Positions 56,339 through 64,000 of a DNA stretch of 64,000 nt are shown here, piece after piece. The notes under the pieces were generated by a model. That model saw only the letters and a list, made by a program, of their open reading frames with translations. It did not search any database and had not been told where the DNA came from. Both the position numbers and the translations under genes were made by a program. The stretch is taken from positions 806,001 through 870,000 of the forward strand of contig JAMPIQ010000003.1 of the NCBI GenBank assembly GCA_024699855.1. The letters are read 5' to 3'. This DNA comes from Aphelenchoides besseyi. Its lineage: Eukaryota > Nematoda > Chromadorea > Rhabditida > Aphelenchoididae. The stretch's first letter is position 1, and every line of letters starts with the position of its first letter.

Positions 56339-58031
56339 ATGGACAAGCCGCCGACCGAATATCAAGTAGGGACGGTATTCCCGTACTAGTAATTTTGCTC
56401 TAGATTCTCAGTGACGATCAATTGTACGCAGAAATCGATCTTCTCGCGAGACAAACAAGCACTTTGATTGGATTTCATTCGTCGATTTGCGAAGTTCTTT
56501 TATGCAAACTCAAATGGAACAGCGAGGAGCTTGTGAACGTGTTGGTTTGAACTGTTTGACTTGTTGACCTTTTAAATTTCAGTTTCCACAACCAAAACAG
56601 CAAAAAAGCGTTTTTGAAAAGGCAGAAAATTTCGCCGTCGTTTTTGTTCAAAAGAAACCAAAAACTCTGCCAAATATGTTTCTCTAAACCTCTTGACAGT
56701 TATTGTGTCCACTTGGAGAATTGCGGTCATGTCCTTTGCGAAGAGTGTCTGGAGCATTATATTAGAGATCAGGTGAGTGGTTGTTGAGAATGAGCGATTG
56801 GACAGAAGTTTCAGACCAACGAAAGAAACCACTTAATTCAATGTCGCGGTCCCGATGAGTGCGATCTGTTGAATGAAAAGTTGATCTTTCGTGCAGTAGG
56901 CAATGATGAAAAGTTAATAGGAACTTACAGAACGTCGCTGGTTAGCGATTATGTTCAGATAATTGCATCGTTACGAGTTCTTCGTGAAAGCAGGTTTAGA
57001 ACCGTAAAATGTTGAAAGATTGTCCGGGCGTTGATTGTTTGTATCGTTGGAAATTGTTGACATCCACGAATTTCAATGTTGTGTGTTGTTGTGGTGGAAC
57101 ATTCTGTTTCGATTGTTCCGACGAAGTTCACCTGCCAGCAAGTTGTTCGATGATGAGTCGATGGACAAACTTCAAACGTGACCATTTCGACAATGCAAAT
57201 CGATTGTGGATTTCAACAAACTCAAAGCCATGCCCGAGATGTCAAGTAAGTTGTTAGGGCTAATTAGCTAATAGAAACAACTTTAGGTGAACATTGAAAA
57301 GAACGTTGGTTGTGATCATGTCTATTGTTGGAAATGTCAATTTGAATTCTGTTGGCTTTGTTTGAATCACATCAGTCACTCAAACTGGTACGTTCACAAC
57401 TGTATCATCAAAGCCCGACAAAACTTTGTGATCAGTGCAGAGGACAAAGCGATCATCGATCAATAACACGAACAGTCTAAACACTATGAAAACGCGATCA
57501 CAAGGAAAAGACGTTTGATCAACGTAAGTTCGAAGATATGCTCAAATATTTCAGATGAAAAAGCAATTTGAACAGGAAAATACGAACCAAAATAACACGT
57601 ATCTTCTAGAAGTTCTCAACCTTTTGATTCGAACTCATCACACGTTGAGCTGTTCGCACATCTACGCGTTTTTCATTTCAACCAACTCGAGATCTTTTGT
57701 CGATGTAGCCCTCGGAAAACTGAAGGCAGCTACTGATGGGTTGGAACTTTTGGTCAAAGCTCAAGTTCGAAAAACCAGAAAGCACAAAAATTTAAGTCCA
57801 AAAACTGAAATCGACGCAAAAGTTGCTCTAGTAAATGGATGTCGGAAGAAACTTCTTTATGTTAATCGTGTACTTAATGGTGATTGGAATAACTTTATTG
57901 TGAAAACTCTCATTTATCCTGAACACATTACTCTTTGTTTTATCCAAAACTCTTACCATTGTGCTTGTTCTGTGGTTTATAGTCAAGTTATTCGCTTTTT
58001 GAAAACACGGATAGCCACTAACGACCATTGA
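56339..58031 (+). CDS. RBR E3 ubiquitin ligase (Ariadne-like), stop within the Ariadne region
   Basis: Seven or more exons. The N-terminal helix region ends 'LLCKLKWNSEELVN'. RING1 follows ('CQICFSKPLDSYCVHL' and 'CGHVLCEECLEHYI'), then the IBR ('DCPGVDCLYRWK', 'CGGTFCFDCSDEVHLPASC') and the Rcat domain. In the Rcat domain 'GCDHVYCWKC' holds the catalytic Cys, followed by 'FEFCWLC'. An intron at 56949-56998 uses a GTTCAG donor. A TAA at 57464-57466 interrupts the frame soon after Rcat. The Ariadne-type helices ('LEVLNLLIRTHHTLSCSH' and later) continue in the same frame. A product ending there would lack the autoinhibitory Ariadne domain. Confidence 0.8.
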
Positions 58032-58088
58032 GTGTACCCACGGACAAAATGTTTGGTTTTGTGTATTCAATAAATTTACAAGTATGTC

Positions 58089-58107
58089 CCCGCCGCTACG
58101 CGGCGGG
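58089..58107. other. GC-rich perfect hairpin
   Basis: An 8-bp perfect stem CCCGCCGC/GCGGCGGG around a 3-base loop, 60 bp after the stop of the RBR gene. It sits in AT-rich DNA and stands out in composition. It could be a transcript terminator-like structure, the terminal hairpin of a transposable element, or part of a structured RNA. Confidence 0.7.
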
Positions 58108-58109
58108 CA

Positions 58110-58990
58110 TTGTTTGCACAATCATCTAATCACATATTCGTTAAAACAATTCTTTTTATATTCAACACATTGCTTATTTCATTCAACAAAGGATTCTTTT
58201 GATCAGCTCGCTTTCAACCACTTTCCCAACATTCCAAATCAACACGCCCAGCAACTCAACCAACGTTCATCGACGACCGTCTGCTGTCAAACCGGCAATT
58301 CAATCCAATAGTCCAACTGCCTGTATCTTATCCTTCACCCAACTCACCACCGGTTTCACAAACTTCAATCAGCTTTTTTCGGATTTCCTTATCCCAACAT
58401 TTAAACTCAGCTTCCAACAGCAAATCAAAATCAGCCATCCAGTGTTCATCGGGCTTTCGATTAAATTCAAAACGATTTGCTTTTAATCACATTTCAACAA
58501 CACAGTCATCAACTCGTTCAACGATCATTGACATTTGCGATTTCTCCAAAACTGCTCGCTTTCTCAATTGCAAACCCAACAACTCCGTTTTCGCTCTCAC
58601 CTCCCAAACCAACGCTTACCTCACTCTTCAACCTTTAACAGCCCACTCGAACTCTCGACAACAACTCCACGTCGCTTATTGCCATCAACGATCAAACAAC
58701 CCGATTCTGGCCTTCTAATCAATTCCTTCCATCACTTATCGAAAAAATTTCGAAGCCAATCGCTCAAACCCAAAAGGCGTCTATAGACGAAACAGCGACT
58801 TCGCATTTTTTTCAATTCTTCAAACATTCCATTTCAACAAATTGCACACCGAACCCTCTCAAATTTGCATTCGAAAAATCCGACCCTTTTTCTCATTTCA
58901 AAATCAATCAATTACCATAACTCGACGCTCGCTCTTTTCATTCGAAAATAAAAGCGGACGCGTTCGGTTGCATACAAACAAACAAACTAT
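58110..58990. other. strand-asymmetric, G-poor non-coding block
   Basis: About 880 bp in which the plus strand is strikingly poor in G and rich in A, C and T, without a convincing gene. The ORFs here are Ser/Thr/Pro/Asn-rich by composition. Together with the GC hairpin at its left edge it resembles a non-autonomous mobile element. The right boundary is near the CATACAAACAAACAAAC stretch at about 58970. Confidence 0.5.
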
Positions 58991-59414
58991 TGTCGCTTCT
59001 TTTATTTAGATTAATTGAAAGATGAGAATTAACTCGAGTTTTCATGAGAAAGTTTTGTCGTTTTAAAGAACATCGTTTGCGGTCATTGCGAACTGCCCGT
59101 CTGGAGAACATAGGAACCGAACAAGGTCGTTCTTGGAACTGTTCAAGGATGCTGGAACTTTGTGTTTACTTTGTATTCAATCCAGTGGTTCCTGGAACCC
59201 TTTGAATGGCTATTCGAACCACTGTTACGTACAGGTTGCCAAATGAATGTTTTCCTATTGATGAGCTGGAAATTAAATCGTTCAATTCGACGTTAACCAT
59301 GGGATTTTAGTTCTTGAAAGTAAGTTACGGACGAGTGGTTGTAATTATGAACTCATACATTGAAACTGAAAGTCGTATGTTCAATAAGATTCTCATCTCT
59401 TTGCTTTAAACGGG

Positions 59415-60174
59415 ATGTTTGATGACTTGGACTGTAGTCGGAATTCAATTCTTCTATCGACACTGTTTACTGGTCCAATAAGTCAATGTCATTCAAAACG
59501 AACTCTTTTTAGTAATCTTTCAATACGTGATTTTCGGCTTTTAGTTTTTGTTCTTACTGTCTTTGTGTTGTTTTCCGTGAGTGCCTACTCAGCTTTCAAC
59601 ATGCGCATTTGGGACCACGAGAAGTACATCAACAACTTGATGACCATCTTACAGCACATGGGTTATCGCAGTGTTCAGCCCTCAAGATATTTGGTACTGA
59701 TGTGAGTCACGAGTATATTTTTGGAACCTAAACGTTTAAGCTTAGCAATCTGTAAAAGTTAACTTCTCCAATTTTACTAATCTAAAGGTTCTGACGGGGT
59801 CCTGTACGGCCGTCATCTACTTCGGAATTGCGATGGATCGATACATTCGTACAAAGTGTTTAGTAGCACAACGAAGAAATTGCAAAAAGAGTTTAGCAGA
59901 GTTATGTTTTTAACTGTGAGTTAATCGAACGGCTTCTTCAATTTAAATTTAGGCGGTAATCACATTCATTTCGAACTGATCTCCAGTCTTCTTCGTTATC
60001 TACTCAACGATCGCATGTCAAGATCTACCGATTCACAACTTACTCCAAGTGATTGATCTGGAGTTTAATCTGCTATTAAATCCAATTCTCATCATCGTCC
60101 TTATTCGTAAGCTAGGCTATACACTTCTTCGATATCTTTCATCAGTTTGTTTGCAAAATCTCGCATCTACTTGA
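59415..60174 (+). pseudogene. partial 7TM receptor, frame interrupted
   Basis: Open segments carry one TM (LLVFVLTVFVLFSVSAYSA), then 'GSCTAVIYFGIAMDRYIRTK', a TM3-like helix with a DRY-type triplet. Later 'PVFFVIYSTIACQDLPIHN' is followed by 'LLLNPILIIVLIRKL', a TM7-like NPxL motif. A TGA at 59977-59979 interrupts the second half, and the junction between the first two segments does not keep phase. A receptor of the general rhodopsin-like nematode type is indicated, but this copy looks broken. Confidence 0.45.
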
Positions 60175-60743
60175 TGTCTAGTGATCATACACAACAAAGG
60201 ATATTAACACAGTGACAATGAATGTCATCCATTGAGCTTTAAATAAACTGCAACCAACCCGGTTCTCTTGAAATTACTTTTTATATGTAACAAACTGTTG
60301 TTATTGACATAGAAGACAATGTGAACTCATGACAACAAGTAATCTTCCTATTTGAAGATGACTTCTCACTAGAAGTTGCTCACGACTGAATTCCTTGACA
60401 CACAGTTACCTTCAAACTCTTGAACAGTTTCAAAAAGTCACTTGTTAAACAACCTATGTAACCGTTTACATTCACATCTCAACGCCATCGAAAGTTACTG
60501 AAGTCAACGTTGCTGTCCAGAGATCTTGTGCTTCGTGTAAGGTGTTTAACTGTTCAATTGCGAATTCAACTTTTTTCATTTTAAAGTTCAAGACCAAAAG
60601 TTGTCGGCGAAAAAGCTGCAACTCGACCGCAAAATCAATGGTCGTAAACCGCGTTCATTCCGCTGAACTTGCTCGGGAGTTTCACAGGAAATCGCAGCTG
60701 GAAACTTTTGTTATTCTCGTCGTTTGATAGTCAGTTCGGGAAC
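60175..60743. other. intergenic
   Basis: 570 bp upstream of the PAXBP1-like gene. No ORF with recognisable content, apart from a run of codons at 60542-60727 that reads into the next gene's leader. Confidence 0.4.
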
Positions 60744-63279
60744 ATGTTTCGAAAACCGAAAAATCGTAACATACGACAACGTCAGAAGCTAGACGATGAG
60801 TCGAATGCCGAGTCCGCATCAGCCACTTCGATTGCAACGGAATCGAAGATCGTCGAAGAGCCATCGACAATTCAAGTACCAAGCTCCAAAACCACTCCGC
60901 TGTTGAGTTTCGATGAGCCAGAAGGTAGGTGGCTTTAATTTTCAACTCGTGACTTTCAGTTTTCAGCGGATACCGAATTCGTCCGAATCAAATCGCGTTC
61001 GTCGGATTCGGACGAACGTTTGAGACGAAATCTGAAGAAACGATCGAAGAATCGTGATGTCGGTTATCCACTGGCCGAAGACGAAATGGAAGTCGACAAC
61101 GACGAGGTCCAGATTCTCGGAGAAACAAAGAACGGAAACTTCGAAGAGAACCGGCGGAGAAAACCGGTAAATTTGGAGATTTTGGACGAGGAAGTGGTGA
61201 CGAGAAGAGTAAGCGGAGGTTTGAGTGTTTTTTGGTGACAGTTGATTTCAGCGAAAGTCGGTGACTTTCGACGACGGCGACCAACACGAAGAGATCATAA
61301 TCGAAGAAGTGAAGAAAGTCCAATCGTCGATTATCGAAATCTCGGATGCCAAAGCGGTTTACGAGGCACGAAAGAAGCGAGAGATGATGCGTGCTACTGG
61401 AGCGGGTATTCAACCGGCTATTCCGTTAGCCGAAGATACGAAAAGTGTCGAAGATCGATACGCTCAAAGGTCGCGTTTGGTACGTGAAGACGAAAACGAT
61501 TTAAGTGACGAAGAGAATCCAAAGTAAGTGCCCTTCGATTCTTAGTTTGTTTAGCTTAGTTTAGTTTCATCACTACGAAGGATCTGCTTTACAACGAAGA
61601 AATGAAGCGTCGAGACGAGCAGCTGGAGGCGTTGCACGTCGAACAGGGCGATAGTGGAGATGAGGAAGCGATTCATTCCGACGACGATAATTGGGAGCAG
61701 GAGCAAATCAGACGAGCGGTTAGTAGAAGACGGGTGAGTTTTTGTTGCATTTTCATTGAAAACAGTTTTTGATTTCTAGGTTGCTGAGTTAAAGGACGAA
61801 CGTACTAATCATCAACGCGTATACCACAACCAAGGATCGTTAGCCGACTTTGATGGAGATCGAATGGTTGATAAAGAGATGGAAATCGAGATTATAAGTC
61901 AATCTAATCAACAGCCCTCTTTTATCGAGCCGGATGGGACGTTGAAGAAAACGCAGAAATACACGAGTATGAACGAGGTCCTCGAGAAGCTTCAAATATC
62001 GTGAGTTTACGTTTTAATCTTAAAATTCGATGATTTAGGATTTCAAATCGTCGTGAAGCAATAGCAACAAAAGAGCATGAGATCGAACAGCACGGTCATT
62101 ACATCGAAGACAATCGTGAATCAATCAGGAAGATGACTGAAGCGAATTTTGGACTTGAAAGAAACTTTCAACTTTTTCAAGAGATGCGATTCTTCATCAA
62201 CAATGTTTTGAATTGTCTAAACGAAAAAGTAGGTTGTCCATTTAGTTTTTTGCACTTCTCGCTTTTTAGATCTCAGTGATTAACGAAGTCGAGACGGCGA
62301 TGTTCGAAATTTGGCGCCTTCGAGCGGACGATTTGACAAGACGAAGATCAGAACATCGGTAGGTCGACGATGATTGTCGTTAAAAAGTTGTAGTGATTTA
62401 GAACAAGGAGACGTTATGAACGTTTTCGTCAAGTTGAAGATGGTTGGAATAGTGAAACAGAGGAGTCGATACAACCGAATAGTTTTTTGGAGTCGACGTG
62501 TAGGTTAAGAGCTTTTTTATTTGATCTTACAAGTGAGTTTTAGCGAAATCTATGGAACCAATTGTCACGCTTTTCGACGACACAGCAAACGAGTATTGTG
62601 ATGTTGGATTGATTATTCGTCGGTTTATTGATTGGTATCAAACGGATCGAACTTCTTTCACCGACGCCTATATTGCGGAGTGTATGCCAAAGGTTTTGGG
62701 TCCGTTCGTTCGTCTCGAACTTCTCAACTGGAATCCACTATTGCCGAAGAATCAAGCGCTAAAAACAATGAAATGGTATCAAGCAGTCTTGAAATTGGGT
62801 TTCAACAACGAGGGTTTCGATCCGACTGACGATCCGGTCATTTTGGCGCTGATTCCCGATGTGATCGAGAAGATCGTAATCCCAAAGTTGACAAGTGAGT
62901 TCAACTACAAATTACGTTTGAATCAATTGGCATGTTGCAGAAATACTAAACGAGCAATGGGATCCATTTTCTTTGATTCAAACCAAACAACTAGTCGAGC
63001 AGATAGATGAGTTCGTTTGTTTCGGTCCCAATTTGAATCGAAAGTCGAAGATCTTCATGAAACTTTTAAACTCAATGCAAAATCGAGCACAAGCTGCTTT
63101 GAAAAACGAGTCGTCTATTCCCGAGCATTTAACTTCGATTGTCACGGAAATTAAACGAGAAAAACCGCCAGCAAAGAAGTAAGTCCTTTTTCTTTCGAAT
63201 TTCTTTAATCTACGTTTTCAGAACCGATTTTGACGATATGCAGTCGTTGATGGCACAAGCGAAGTCGATTATGAGATGA
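60744..63279 (+). CDS. PAXBP1/GCFC-family pre-mRNA splicing factor
   Basis: Ten or more exons. The N-terminus 'MFRKPKNRNIRQR' matches the conserved start of PAXBP1/GCFC proteins (MFRK...). A charged Ser/Glu/Arg region follows, then 'VYEARKKREMMRATGAGIQP', the acidic 'SDDDNWEQEQIRRAV' and a coiled-coil stretch. The C-terminal GCFC domain has 'FIDWYQTDRTSFTDAYIAEC', 'PFVRLELLNWNPL' and 'MKWYQAVLKLGF'. These proteins associate with the spliceosome through intron-lariat complexes. The stop is TGA 63277-63279, with AATAAA at about 63312. One donor (62505-62550 intron) required choosing GTAGGT by phase. Confidence 0.88.
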
Positions 63280-63503
63280 GATCTGTTGTTGTTATCCGTT
63301 TAACTTATTCAAATAAACTTTGGTAACTTGTTGTATTTCGTACAAATTTCCGTTTGCTACAACGAGAAGCCCAACAGAAATTGATTGAAGTAAGTAGAAA
63401 TCTTAAGCAATGAAGTTTTCAATTCACAACTCGCGACAACAAAACCATTTATTTAAAGTCGTCAACAAACAGTGAGTTTTCAGGATTTACAGGAAAACTC
63501 TTA

Positions 63504-64000
63504 CAGTACTGAACAAAAGTTTGGAAGACACTTTGTTTTGTTGAGATATCTGCGCGCCTCGCTTTTCGACCACGTCCACAAGACGTTTATTCATACAGGA
63601 GAACAGGGTCTCAATTGTCTGAGCCTTAAACTTCGGGGCGGCGCAATGGATTGCGGTTAGAGGTTCGGGCTTTGTGCGAAATTGGCCATTCTTGTATATT
63701 TCGTCTTCCATCAGCTTCCAAACGTTCTCCATCGGATTCAGATCTGGGCCACGCGATGGTCAATCGCTCGTAGCTACTTCCTGGTCGAGTAAGAAGTGAG
63801 TGCTGACCTTCGCCGTGTGAATTAGTGTCAGGTCTTGTTGCCACGCCCAGGACCGGCGTCTCATTTGCTTTCGGATCCACAGTAAGAACTTCAAATTGAG
63901 ATCCGAAAAGTAGTCGACTGCCTTGTAGTGATTGTTGCAGACCTATAACGGATAAAATTGCCATCAAATGTTGAAGAGATAGACGAAGAATTTACGTTGA
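63504..64000 (-). mobile_element. Tc1-like DNA transposon, copy B, truncated by the window edge
   Basis: Same family as the element at 1-817 but in opposite orientation. Its TIR is at 63504-63530 with the TA target at 63502-63503. The copies share the frame disruption near the DLNPMEN block. They differ by a base near 63803 and by the absence here of the 160 bp between the two direct TIR-core repeats found at 631-790. The 5' part lies beyond 64000. Confidence 0.85.

Noticed and set aside
58199..58786. Ser/Thr/Pro/Asn-rich ORFs in the G-poor block
   Set aside because: Low G on the plus strand depletes two of the three stop codons and inflates ORF length; no conserved motif.

Overview
This window looks like nuclear DNA of a nematode. 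Genes are cut by many very short GT-AG introns (mostly 36-60 bp) ending in TTTCAG or TTTTAG. Several ORFs begin just downstream of an unpaired splice acceptor, as expected for spliced-leader trans-splicing. The gene content is also nematode-like: an MSP-domain protein, ShKT domains, rapidly evolving 7TM chemoreceptors, an atypical PP1-type phosphatase and an H-NOX guanylate cyclase. I cannot name the species. No tRNA, rRNA or CRISPR array was recognised. All gene models were assembled by eye from splice signals and reading phase.

Layout. 1-8.1 kb is a transposon nest: a decayed Tc1-like element, a broken CMGC kinase C-lobe, a mariner with an uninterrupted transposase, and a young Ty3-type LTR retrotransposon with identical LTRs sitting in a carboxylesterase remnant. 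8.6-15 kb holds an orphan secreted-protein gene and a calponin/transgelin gene. The 4.66-kb intron of that calponin gene carries two oppositely oriented ShKT/cysteine-rich genes, one with an in-frame stop. 17-24.9 kb has an MSP-domain protein, a 7TM receptor, a histidine acid phosphatase, a lysosomal PQ-loop transporter and a small membrane protein. 25.6-29.9 kb is a co-directional trio (orphan, BPHL-like hydrolase, orphan secreted protein) that may be an operon, followed tail-to-tail by SmD1. 31.7-36.2 kb has a prothymosin-like acidic protein with heptad repeats, a K2P-like channel with abnormal pore motifs and a Ly6-like GPI-anchored protein. 37.5-45.6 kb has a catalytically dead dual-specificity phosphatase with a long Ser-rich head, an aspartic protease remnant, a PP1-like phosphatase and a protein resembling the atlastin/GBP helical segment. 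46-52.8 kb has a 7TM receptor with a premature stop, an H-NOX guanylate cyclase, a TSP1-like membrane protein and several small orphans. 53.2-63.3 kb has prolyl oligopeptidase, an RBR ubiquitin ligase with a stop inside its Ariadne region, a G-poor non-coding block headed by a GC hairpin, a partial 7TM receptor and a PAXBP1/GCFC splicing factor. The window ends in a second Tc1-like copy, inverted relative to the first.

The window mixes conserved housekeeping genes (SmD1, PAXBP1, prolyl oligopeptidase, BPHL, PQ-loop transporter) with fast-evolving nematode families and decaying genes. I found no single gene cluster that encodes one pathway. The most unusual items are the opposite-strand genes inside the calponin intron, the pore-altered K2P-like channel, the Ser-for-Cys phosphatase, and the recent 180-bp tandem expansion in the cysteine-rich gene.
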